A stretch of DNA of 64,000 nt. It comes from Ambrosia x helenae (taxonomy: Eukaryota; Streptophyta; Magnoliopsida; Asterales; Asteraceae). Positions 35,901-46,336 of the stretch are shown in pieces. Below the pieces are notes generated by a model, which saw nothing but the letters and a program-made list of their open reading frames with translations, had not been told where the DNA came from and ran no database searches. The number at the start of each line of letters is the position of its first letter. Within the stretch, counting starts at the first letter, position 1. A program made the position numbers and the translations under genes. The stretch lies in contig CM061223.1 of NCBI GenBank assembly GCA_030844895.1, forward strand, positions 10,985,994 to 11,049,993. The letters are read 5' to 3'.

Positions 35901-37302
35901 ATATTATCAAAAGGCATCCGATATGCCAGAAGAAATAATTATCAGAATAAGAATATAGATATTAAAAGAAATTAACAAATAAGAGTATAAGTCGTAAGAA
36001 AACGACTAGAATTTTATAAAGAATATTTTATAAGAAGAAATTATAGAATATTTTATCGAGAGTGTTAACGAATTCCGAAATAGTGATAAGAAGAAGGTAT
36101 ACGGAAATACTTAAGGCAATAAGTATTTAAATCCCGAATGATAATCATGATTTTGAGAAAGAATAAGTGACGCATTATCATAAGAATCTTAAGTCAAAGA
36201 ATAGATAACGATAAATAATGCAGTCAATCATCAATGAAATAGGCAGTAAGATTATTATCAATGATTTAAGAGAAATCTCAATGACCGATTTCAGTAGGTC
36301 AAGATAATGAAAAAGGAAAAGTGATAAGAATTCAATGTCAGTTGAATCATTATCAAAGAAAGAAATATTAGAGTATAATTTAGAGATCTTTCTTAAGGGA
36401 CTCATCAATGCTGATGCCTTTCATCTCTCCAGAGAGAAAAAGGAATTGTTGAAACCGTGTAATTCAACAAGTTTGATTAGTCTTTTCTTGCACCTTTAGA
36501 CTCTGGATAAGATACGTCTAACGATCTGAGAAACCTCCTAAGTATATATACGAATAGATGTTAACCAAGAGGTCAACCATATTACACTGATATAGACAGA
36601 ACACACAAGATAGAATTTGTAAGAAATAATCCGATAGTTACTAGAAATCATTTCTACTCTCTAAGAATCAGAATTACAATGATGGTAAATTCTAAAGTTC
36701 GAATATAAGAGGTAGTAGCTCGGATCCCATTCAAGTCATGATAATGAAGGGACTTCCGTATCTATCTCTTAAGAACCATATAGAATCCATCATTGTAAAT
36801 GAATCAGAATATCAAATGATGAGAATACCGCATCAATTTGAGACTCTAGCGATGTTTGCTAGAGGTTTGTGAATTTTTCAGAAGAAAAACGACTAGAATC
36901 TCAAATTATGTTCGAATTGTCTTTATATAGAAATAATATTCAGTCTACTCCTCGCCCGAATGAGGAAAAGATAAAAGAATGTTAATATTATAAAGCAAAT
37001 ATCAATCTATTAGGAAGACCTTTAATAGTCATACCAGAAAAATACAGATAATCCATGTATCTGAAATAACATGACTGTAGCAAGAAAGGTTAAAACGTGA
37101 TTAATAGAATGATCAAGCTGTAGTCTTACAGATGGACATTTTGAATTAATTATAGGATTGGATTGATATCAAAATGATTCCCTCGTAAACCAATAGAACT
37201 TATCATGTCTCATTGACAAGTATTTTGGTTCTAATTGTAACATCCTTATAGATTAAGGGTGTAAAGGACAAGATCACTCAAATTTCGGGGACAAAATTTC
37301 CT
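32933..37302 (+). other. Non-coding interior of the LARD element
   Basis: A-rich and without significant ORFs on either strand. A run of short inverted repeats of the form GGCAT-N-ATGCC lies at about 35827-35930. Nothing else could be assigned. Confidence 0.7.
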
Positions 37303-37318
37303 AGGGGGGGGGGGAGAT
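37303..37318 (+). other. Polypurine tract
   Basis: A G-rich purine run (AGGGGGGGGGGAGAT type) directly before the 3' LTR. The truncated copy has a shorter G run near 26306. Confidence 0.85.
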
Positions 37319-38704
37319 TGAAACACCCCGAGGTGTTACGGGTCGGGTACGACCCGATCACCCCATTTATTTTATAAAATATTCAATTTCGAATCTCGCG
37401 ACCAAACGTTTCAACCGATTATATAGATAATAATTAATGAATTTTTATTATCTCGGCTAAACGCTTCTTATTTATTTATTAAACTCGCTGCCAAACGCTC
37501 CATGTATAGCCCTAGTTCTGCAGCCAAGCACCCTTGAATCTAGCTGTTATCCCCATTGCCAAACACCCTATAAACCAGCTGCCAATCCTGTAACCAAACA
37601 CCCTCCATTTAGCTTGACTATAAAAGCCCCTACCTCTTGTCTCCTTGCTTCATTCCTCTGCAGAAACTCACGAATACACACACACACCCGAGAGCAGTCA
37701 CCGGACAGCCATGGCGGCCGCTGCCGCCTCCGCTGCTGCCGGTCACCCTCTCCGGCCGCCGCCGCCCTGCACCTTCCTCTCCGGTAAGCACCACAACCCT
37801 TCTCCTCTTCTGTTTCAGGTCCCGTGACCCTATTCTTCTGATTCGAATCCAACTCCATATCCGTTCACCTTCAAGCATTGAACATAATAACCCCTCTGTC
37901 TATCGAGTCAACATCGAACCCAACCCATTTTAACCCGGTAACCACCCTAATCCTTCCTCTGTTCCTGATTAAACAAACCGAACAGTCACCGGTTATGGTG
38001 ACTGTCACCGATAAACCATCGATGAACCCGACACCCTATTCTTTGTTTATAAAACCAACTATCAACCGGACAGTCACCGATTCCGGTGACTGTCTTCCGG
38101 TGACTAATGGCGGGTCTTGAGTTACGGACTATTCCTCTATTCGGATTTGTACTCGGGAACCTTTTGGTCAACCAAACCCACTTGATAACCTTTCTGTTTG
38201 GACCCGTCTTACTGTTCGTATAATCAGACAGTCACCTGACTATGGTGACTGTCATCGAGCATCAAAACCAAACCTTTATCTTGCTATTGTTGAGAACCCG
38301 AGTCCTCGGTTTTAGTAATTCAATCGGGTTCCTATCTATTCCGACAAATCGTCTCAAACTCTTTCGGTTATCTCATATACATAGATGTTGACGTGTGTGT
38401 GTTTATGTATTGTGACAGATTGATCGGGCCTTCGGTCAAACTCCGATGTACTTCCGATGAGTATATTATTTCCGGTTAGATTCCGGTTATACTCCGGTCA
38501 CATATTTGTAAGTTCTAATTTGGTGGTTAATTGGTTATACAATTAATTGATAAGTTATTGATATAATAATTATGTTTGATTGCGAGGTACCAATAACCGA
38601 TTCGGTGAGCTTGAACCCGATACGGAGTCAACTCCGTGACTCGGTCAACAACCGGAATAGAACCCGGTCCAATAACTAGACGAGGAATATTATTAGAATT
38701 ATAC

Positions 38705-38764
<60 letters not shown>

Positions 38765-39819
38765 CAGATAACGCCGGATTTGATAATAATAATAAGACAT
38801 TAATAAACATATATAAAATATATATGTTTATATATACACAATTTGATATATTGACGATATACTAGACTCGGGTTAATAATAATATTTTCTATTCTTTTGT
38901 TAGTTTAGATCTGCCAAGCTGTAATGGCCAGCTTTATTAGTTTCGAGTGCCAAGCTGTAATGGCCAGCTAGATGTAGGATGTCCGTGTCGTGTCAATAAT
39001 GAACCCCGGGTTTAGGACTATCTAATATATACCGAATTCTATATGTATAAATTGTATATATGATATATATCCTAAGTATTACAATCTAACAAGTCCCACG
39101 CGTAAAACGTATCCATATATATATGACATATAATTGTAATAAGAGAGACTATAAAAGATTATACGCAAACCTGTGAGTATCGTGAACTCCCAACTTTTAC
39201 TGTTTTTATTAAGTTTTTCGGTGGAATACATGTCGTTTATAAGAAAACATAATAATGCTTTACATAATATAATATATATAATAAAAGAAGTATAATAGAA
39301 AAGGGGACATAGAAACGACGAGGACAGTACTGGCCGGTATCCGCCATTTCCTTTCTTGTCCAACTAGAGGACAAGAACTAGTCTTACCCAAGTAGAGGGT
39401 AGGAATGTCCAAGTAGAGGACAAGAACAGGTATTTTATCACAAACAGAGTGGTACCATCGATAGGAATGGCACGAAATATAATTGATATGATAGAATTGA
39501 GATATAATAGAATTGATGTATAATAGAGTTGGTATAATAGAATATATTTTCCTCTTCAGAATTATAACTGTAAAGCATGTTTTATAAAAGAATGTTTTAT
39601 ATAAAAGAATTATCAATAAACGAACTGGCCATTCACTTTATAAAATACACGACCTCACCAACTTTATGTTGACAGAAACTATTTTTGGCATGTGTTCAGG
39701 TAACCCAACAGATACGATGACGAGGATCCTGGAAGAGTAAAGACTGTTATGATCCGAATCCGCTGCATAGCTCTGAAACCCGACCCGACGACCCAGATCC
39801 AACAGCCAGGGTCGTTACA
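37319..39819 (+). repeat. 3' LTR of the LARD element
   Basis: 2,501 bp and closely similar to the 5' LTR. Differences include an expanded (AT)n tract at 38708-38761, three instead of four CAAGTAGAGG units near 39365-39420, and scattered substitutions. Stem-loops lie at about 37981-38005, 38068-38093 and 38227-38252. Confidence 0.9.
38708..38761. repeat. (AT)n expansion in the 3' LTR
   Basis: About 27 AT units, where the 5' LTR has only about four (near 31778). LTR pairs are identical at insertion, so this length difference arose afterwards. Confidence 0.9.
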
Positions 39820-39824
39820 GTACG

Positions 39825-40012
39825 CTTCCTCATTTGACTCCGGAGCAGGAGGGTTTGGGGTGAGGTTGGGTTGGGTTGGGTTGGGTCTCCACCAGTCGTA
39901 GCTGCCCCAACCCCATGACAGCCATGGTGTAGTCAATACACCATATACACTCCTCATCTGTAAGAGGAGCATCTGGAGTTGGGGGAGTGTAACGTGGTAA
40001 AGGAGGAATGAG
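39825..40012 (-). pseudogene. Middle piece of an unrecognised minus-strand gene
   Basis: Minus-strand reading gives a Pro-rich stretch (PRYTPPTPDAPLTDEE) and, one frame over, GWGSYDWWRPNPTQPN then NPPAPESNEEAY. The LARD insertion cuts it after EEAY and the hAT MITE at 40013 separates it from the 5' part. Two frames are needed, so it is decayed. The Pro/Trp composition is not one I can assign; an element-borne gene is as likely as a host gene. Confidence 0.4.
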
Positions 40013-40814
40013 TAGGGCTATAAACGAACCAAACAAACACGAACAAGCCTTTGTTCGTGTTCGTTTGTTGAGAAAATCACGTGTTCACGAACTGTTCATG
40101 AACACTTACCGAACGAGAATTCATGTTTGTGTTTGTTTGTTAAGGAAATAGCGTGTTCACGAACTATTCATGAACACTCATCGGATGAGATTTTCTATTC
40201 GTGTTCATTTTCTAAGGAGATGAATGTGTTCGTGTTCTTTTGTGTTTATTTGCTAACTTTAGGTATCGAGAAAAAGCGTAAGCTAACAAACACAAATGAA
40301 TGCAAATGAACACAAACAAGCATTCATGAACAAAACCAGGGACAAATTAACACATATTAAATTCTTACCCAAACATATTTGATATAATCTTAATCACGTA
40401 ATTACCATAACATTAATGTCTCATAAAACCATAAAATTATCATATTAAACTTGAAATCCTTATTTAATCTACCCAAAATAATAGTTAACCAAAATAGGCG
40501 AAGTAATATTAATATGTGATACACTAACTATATTAAATAATCTACAATGGGAATTTTGAAGTACTTAAATTAAAAATAAAAAGTTAAAAACCCTAATAAA
40601 CTATTAGACACAAACAAAGATAAACGAACACGTTACCGAACGTTCACGAACATAAATAAACAAACGCGACCTCTGTTCATGTTTGTTTGTTTAACTAAAT
40701 GACCAGAATTTCTTGTTTGTGTTCGTTCATTTATTAAAAGAACGAACACAAACGAACTTCTCGCTGAACAATTCACGAACCGTTTGCTGAACGTTTGGTT
40801 TGTTTACAACCCTA
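40013..40814. mobile_element. hAT-type MITE, 802 bp
   Basis: The ends read TAGGGCTATAAACGAACC and, inverted, TAGGGTTGTAAACAAACC, the TAGGG-TG-AAA style of plant hAT elements. The flanking 8-mers GGAATGAG and GGAATTTG match at 6 of 8 positions. The interior repeats GTTCGTGTTCGTTTG and its complement. No coding. Confidence 0.8.
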
Positions 40815-41062
40815 GGAATTTGGGTTACTCGACGAGGAGGGGGAGAGGACACTGGTTAAGGAGGAGGAGGAGAGAAAAATGGTTGAGGAGGAGGAGGAGA
40901 GAACACTGGTTGACAACGTCTCCAGCGAGAGTATCGCCGAAGATTGGAAGGTCCGGCAGGCTCGTTAGGATATTCACCTCCTATATCTTTGAATGTTGTG
41001 TGATTTGTAGTTGGGTTTTTATTTGATAGTGGGCATAAAAAAGTGGTTTATATATAGTGTGG
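40815..41062 (-). pseudogene. 5' piece of an unrecognised minus-strand gene
   Basis: Minus-strand reading from about 41000 gives FKDIGGEYPNEPAGPSNLRR, then RCQPVFSPPPP repeats of Gln-Pro-Phe/Val-Phe-Ser-Pro, with an in-frame stop. No ATG is in a good position. A TATATATA box lies near 41050-41057 on this strand. Together with 39825-40012 and 30098-30389 it forms one gene of about 150-190 codons, now cut by two insertions. Confidence 0.4.
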
Positions 41063-41070
41063 GTTTTTAT

Positions 41071-41699
41071 TAGGGATGTCAATAAAACCCGAACCCGATG
41101 GGTAAACCCGAAACCCGACACATTTGGGACCGGTTTGGGGTCGGGTAATCGGGTATGGGTCCGGGTATGGGATTAGTTTTTATTTTTTTCGCGGGTTTGG
41201 GACGGGTTTGGGATTTGATGATATGCCCATTTACCCGACCCGATTACCCGATAAAGTATACCCGTTTACCCGATTAGATACCCGATGTAATTTCCTATAT
41301 ATCTTTTAAAATATGTATTCATAATATATCTAATTGTCCATCTAGATTGTCATCTTCTTCAAAAAAAAAACACCAATTATTTGTGTATAATATGTGTTAT
41401 CTATGTCTTTTTATGTGTTTATATAATTTAACTATTTTATATTTATACATTGTAATCATTTACATACATATTTGATAATGGTAAATGCATTGATTAGTTG
41501 TCACGCAATAGATACCCGACAAGTTTTTAGTCAGATATACCAAATGGATAAGTTTTTAAAATTAACGGGTTTACCCGAAACCCGCGGGTATACCCGATAC
41601 CCGACGGGTAATTACCCGATACAAACCCGACGGGTTTTGGGACGGGTTTGGGACAAGCATACCTAAACCCGTCCCAAACCCGACCCATTGCCATCCCTA
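41071..41699. mobile_element. hAT-type MITE, 629 bp, perfect 8-bp target duplication
   Basis: GTTTTTAT flanks it at 41063-41070 and 41700-41707. The ends are TAGGGATGTCAAT and, inverted, TAGGGATGGCAAT. The interior is rich in ACCCGAAACCCG and its complement. Related ACCCGACCCAATTACCCG sequence occurs in the Helitron region near 2500 and 3380. Confidence 0.92.
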
Positions 41700-41730
41700 G
41701 TTTTTATTTGTAGTTGGGTTTTTATAGTGT

Positions 41731-41734
<4 letters not shown>

Positions 41735-41780
<46 letters not shown>
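41735..41780. repeat. (TA)n microsatellite
   Basis: About 23 TA units directly before element B. Confidence 0.95.
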
Positions 41781-41782
<2 letters not shown>

Positions 41783-44700
41783 CTAAGTATAGACAAGAAA
41801 CCTTCTAAAATGAAGAAACTCATGGAAACCTAATGAGTGGACAAGATTAATCCACATAGGCCACTAAAGAATATATTATTTTAATTCTTAAAGGTTATAT
41901 TTGTCTTTTTACATTTCCCTCTTATCTAAACAATTTGAATTTCTTTTCTCCCACCTATATAAACACATACATACACTCTCTCTCTTACACCATAATCACT
42001 ACCACCACCATACACAACAGCCACCACCACCATACACAACAACCACCACCGACCCTGTTCATCACCGTCGTCGTCCCTGTTTCCACCCCTGTTCCCACCC
42101 CTCGCCCCTGTTCATCACCTGTCGTCCCTGTTGACAATAATCAGCCACCCTCAGTCATCCCAAAAAGAAGATTCCATCATTTTAGAGGGTTTGTAGCAGA
42201 CAAAGAAGATTCCACCTCTGTTGCTGCTGCTGCTCTGTCGTGGAGGTTGATATACGGAAGATTCCATCAAGTCTCTGTTCCACCAAGCCCTCCTGTTGGT
42301 TCTTTCTTCTCCAAGTCTCACTCTCCTGAGGTGTGTTTTTGTATGTTTAAATATGAGCAGTGGGAGATTATTAGGGATATGTGGGGCAACAGAAGTGGGA
42401 AGTGGTCGGTAAATGGGCTGGTGGGATTTGGAAGCACGAAATTAAATAAAACAGAAAAGGAAATTTGGAAGCACAATGTATATCAGATATTTTCTTTAAC
42501 TAATAAAACCAATAAAATTGTTGGCTTGCAACTAGCATTCGTCCAAAATATCAGCTCTTACAATACATTTCGAGGCTGCTTCTTAAATTATTTACAACCA
42601 AAGAAATAAGTATGGTATTGGTCAATGATAAGGACAAAGACGTGGTCAATAATCTAAAAAAATTAGATTGTTTTAAAAAAAAGTTGTTTAGTAACAACAT
42701 TTGATTATGTTCAAAATTAGATTGTTTTATTATTAGAAAAAGTAGTTTGTTTTGTTAATCCTAAAAAAAGTTGTGTAGTAAAGTTCAAATTTAGATTGTT
42801 TTATTATTAGAAAGTTAGGCCATTTAAAAAGATGGGATCGGCTAAAACTATTAGACAGTTATTTGGGTCTAAGGGTATTTTGTTGAGATACTGGGCTTTT
42901 ATCGTTTTGAAGTAAAAAGGTTTTTTGAATTTGTTTTGTTGACCTCTAGTTTGAAACTTCCTCTGTTCTATGTTGCGTTTGTTTCGTATGTAACAGCAGA
43001 AAACATTTTTAATATGATTTTGAAAAGGGTTAGAAAACAATTAATGGTTAGAGTTTGAATTTGAGCTAATTAGTGTTTGGTAATAAGAAGTTGTTTTTTT
43101 GTGTGTTACTAGCATCTCTCTTTTTTTTTTTTTTTGATATTATGTTAAACATCGAAAATGATTTTTCGTTTTGTGTTTTATGTTCGTAGTATCAGTATCT
43201 TGGTGTTTAGTTATGGTGTTTTTATCGTCTATATTTTCGTATAATCTTTGTGTTGAGTTAGGCTGTTTACATGTGTAGCATATCTGTTTTTTTGCAGTCA
43301 AATTTTGTTCTATGTTTTCTAGCATATCAAATTCTGCTCTATGTTTACAGCAGACTACAAAGTTTGGTCTGTGTTTTACTGTTACACATGTAACACTCGT
43401 GTGTTTTTGCACCATGTCTGTCTTTTTTTTTTTTTTGATATTATGTTAAACATCGAAATTGATTTTTCGTTTTTTGTTTTATGTTCGTAGTATCAATATC
43501 TTGGTGTTTAGTTATGGTGTTTTTATCGTCTATATTTTCGTATAATCTTTGTGTTGAGTTAGGCTGTTTACATGTGTAGCATATCTGTTTTTTGCAGTCA
43601 AATTCTGTTCTATATTTTCTAGCGTATCAAATTCTGTTCTATGTTTACTGCAGACTACAAAAGTTTTGTCTGTGTTTTTCCTGTTACACATGTAACACTC
43701 GTGTGTTTTTGCACCATGTCTGTCTATTTTTTTTTTGTTTTCTCATGTATGAGTTTTTTTATGTTACCTATGTCTTTTTTACAGAATATGTCTGTTTTTG
43801 TGTTTTCTCATATAGTCTTATCTATAAGTAAAGACAGAAAATGTGTTGTTATTTGTTTTAAGAATGACTTTTCAGAATGTTGTTATTTGTGTTTTCTCTG
43901 TGTTTAGTTAGGGTGTTTTTCTCGTCTATATGGTCGTATCATCTTTGTGAATTTACTTAGGGTGTTTTTTTCTGTGTTAAGGTAGGATGTTACGTGTGTA
44001 GCGTATCTGTTTTGCAGTCAAAGGTTGCTTGTAATTCAGTAAAAAATGTATGCTGGGTGCAGACTTTAAAAGTTTGTCTGTGTTTCCAGAAAAAAATCAT
44101 GTTACACATGTAACACTCGTGTTTTTTGCACCTTATCAAGAATGTAATATTGCATATTATAGAGGAAGAATTGTGAAAAAAAAATTCTTGAATGGAATGT
44201 CACTGATCATGGGATGAAATCTATGTTTGTGTATGTTTCGTATGTAACAGCACCACTAAGTTGGTATACATTAGTTTCTGTTTTTTTACTAGATACAAAG
44301 TTTTGATTTTTTTTCATGTAAATTGATGAATTTTGTTTTATTTTTGCAGGTGAGCATTTTTTTTAGCATTAAAGATGAAGATGATTATCAAGAATGAAGT
44401 GTAGACAATTTTTTTTTATTTATGATAGTTTTTTTTTTAGCATTTTGTCGATTTGTAATGACCGTTTTGTTTGTTTTAGCACTTTGTAAGAAACAATTCT
44501 TGTGTACATTTGAATGTTTTTTGATCTATAAAGTTTTTAATTGATTATATACAATCTGTGCAATTTTAACGTACGCAACACTGCGTATGTTACATATATA
44601 ACATGACGTTCTGACAGATTTAGGACCATGGTCACAAAAGTATGAGAGAGATGATGTGACATGTGTGGGGTCCACGCTGTCATATCTACTTTTCAGAAAA

Positions 44701-44856
44701 TGGCATTTGACCATTGTGCCCTTTTTTTGTCATCTACCTTAATAAATCTAATAAAATAATGTAGAATGAATCTTGACCATCCATCTATTTTGATCAATGG
44801 CTCACATTTAGTTTACTAGGTTTCTTCAATTTGAGTGGGTTTTTATTTAATCCTTC

Positions 44857-44860
<4 letters not shown>
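41781..44860. mobile_element. Element B: 3.1 kb TA-microsatellite-flanked transposon
   Basis: The left end reads GGCTAAGTATAGACAAG then AAACC. The inverted right end reads GGGGAAGGATTAAATA then AAAACCC, and similarity runs on for about 45 bases. (TA)n lies on both sides. A block of about 300 bp (near 43130-43430) is directly repeated at 43435-43735, with a diverged third copy to 44125; each contains GTTACACATGTAACACTCG. A 224-codon frame (41935-42609) starts in CCA/ACC repeats and has no recognisable domain, so I do not call it a gene. No transposase was seen. Confidence 0.65.
43120..44130. repeat. Two and a half direct repeats in element B
   Basis: Units start with a T run followed by GATATTATGTTAAACATCG, near 43130 and 43435; the second is cut a little shorter. 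The third (about 43900-44125) keeps only the GTGTTTAGTTAGGGTG and CATGTAACACTCG parts. Confidence 0.8.

Positions 44861-44900
<40 letters not shown>
44861..44900. repeat. (AT)n microsatellite between elements B and C
   Basis: Twenty AT units. Confidence 0.95.
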
Positions 44901-44902
<2 letters not shown>

Positions 44903-45309
44903 GTGAGGTTCCTGTACAAAAACCATTTTTCGTGAGAAGTGTGAGAAAGATTAAAAATTGATATGTAGGCATCATTTTTTGAACTTAGTCATGATGTTTT
45001 GGATTATTTTGCCTAGAAAAACACCAAACATAACAATTAAGAACCGAAAACAATGTATTTTAGGCTTAAAACATAAAACACCATGCTAAGAACATTAAAC
45101 AGTGTGTTTTAAGTGTTAAGTAGTGTGTTTTAGCTGTTTTTTAAATTTAATGACTATAATACATTGGATTGTGTTTTAGATTGTTGTTTTTGATGTTTTT
45201 CAAGTTAAAACAACCTAAAACATCATTCCTAAATCCAAAACATGATGCCTACATGTCAATTCTTAATCCTTCTCACACTTCTCACGAAATATGTCTTTTG
45301 TACAGGAAC

Positions 45310-45312
<3 letters not shown>
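44901..45312. mobile_element. Element C: 412 bp MITE with long terminal inverted repeats
   Basis: Left end GGTTCCTGTACAAAA, then CGTGAGAAGTGTGAGAA and ATGTAGGCATCAT; the right end is the inverse with few changes, giving arms of about 70 bp. (AT)n flanks both sides. The interior repeats AAAACAYNA and GTGTGTTTTA motifs. Confidence 0.85.

Positions 45313-45373
<61 letters not shown>
45313..45373. repeat. (AT)n microsatellite between elements C and D
   Basis: About 30 AT units. Frames across it read Tyr-Ile repeats and are not genes. Confidence 0.95.
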
Positions 45374-45375
<2 letters not shown>

Positions 45376-45595
45376 AATGGGATCATATGAGAACCCACCT
45401 GAGTTGTGAGAACTAGAGAACTCCATTCGACCATTCACAAAGTGACACATCACCACCTTTATAGTTTTTTGTATTTTTTTAATTAAGGGTAATAAAGTAT
45501 TTTGCACACAATAATCTTGGGTATTTTAGTAATAACACCCCACCCCCACCCCTTGTAAAATCTTTTAAATAATAATAATAATAATAAACTCACAC

Positions 45596-45633
<38 letters not shown>

Positions 45634-46078
45634 TCAGATTCTCTATCTCTCTCTCTCTCTCTCCCTCTCTAAAAAAAAGAAGAAACGAGATCTGGGATGG
45701 TTTGAGTCTGAGGACGTGGGGTGGTTTGAGGCTGAGGACGGCGGAGGACGGATGGGGTGGTCGAGGGTTTCAGGGCTAGGGTGGATCCCGATGGTGGGTT
45801 GCTAAACGTTGGTGGGTAGGGGGCGGATGGTGCAGAGGGTTTTTGAAGATTTCTATATCATTTTTGGGATCTGTTTCAGATCTGAAGAACAGATCAATGG
45901 TAAATGGTGGTGATGACGAAGAGGACGGGTGCAGAGGGGTTTTGGGTGGTGGTTCACGGTGGTTTGAGGGGTGGTGGGCCACGATGGTCGATGGTGGTGA
46001 TGATGAAGACGGCGGGTGCAGAGTGGTGGTTGGTGGTGGTTGGTTTTGCAGAGGGACGACGACAGGGACACTGGTATG

Positions 46079-46124
<46 letters not shown>

Positions 46125-46336
46125 TCTGTTATTATTGTTTTTATTATTAGTATTATTGTTATTATTATTATTATTACATTTATTATCATTATTAATGATA
46201 TTATTGTGAAAATATAGGTTTTTTATGTTTTGAAAATTTTGGGGTTTTTTGTCAGGGAGATGATGCAGGGTGAAGAAGATGATGTTTTTTGGTTTAAGGA
46301 GATGATGCTTTGAAGATGACGATGATGGTGCAGTAT

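Larger units (their letters stand above)
30395..39819 (+). mobile_element. Complete LARD-type LTR element, 9.4 kb, target duplication GTACG
   Basis: GTACG lies at 30390-30394 and 39820-39824. LTRs (30395-32918 and 37319-39819) begin TGTAAC/TGAAAC and end GTCGTTACA. A tRNA-iMet primer site and a G-rich polypurine tract are present. The 4.4 kb interior holds no ORF beyond about 106 codons and no gag, protease, RT or integrase motif. The TTTCGGGGACAAAATTT box before the polypurine tract is the usual 3' end of Tekay/Del-type chromoviruses, so such an element probably supplies proteins. The copy disrupts the minus-strand gene pieces on either side. Confidence 0.9.

Noticed and set aside
33000..37200. 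Decayed gag-pol in the LARD interior
   Set aside because: I looked for RT, integrase and protease motif strings in the available frames and saw none; a translated profile search would be the decisive test.
41935..42609. 224-codon frame in element B, the longest in the window
   Set aside because: It begins in CCA/ACC repeats, has no recognisable domain and lies in a transposon leader. I could not support it as a gene; a search against proteins and other copies would decide.
45776..46217. Overlapping frames on both strands over TTA and GGTGG repeats
   Set aside because: Poly-Ile, poly-Leu and Pro-rich low-complexity translation.
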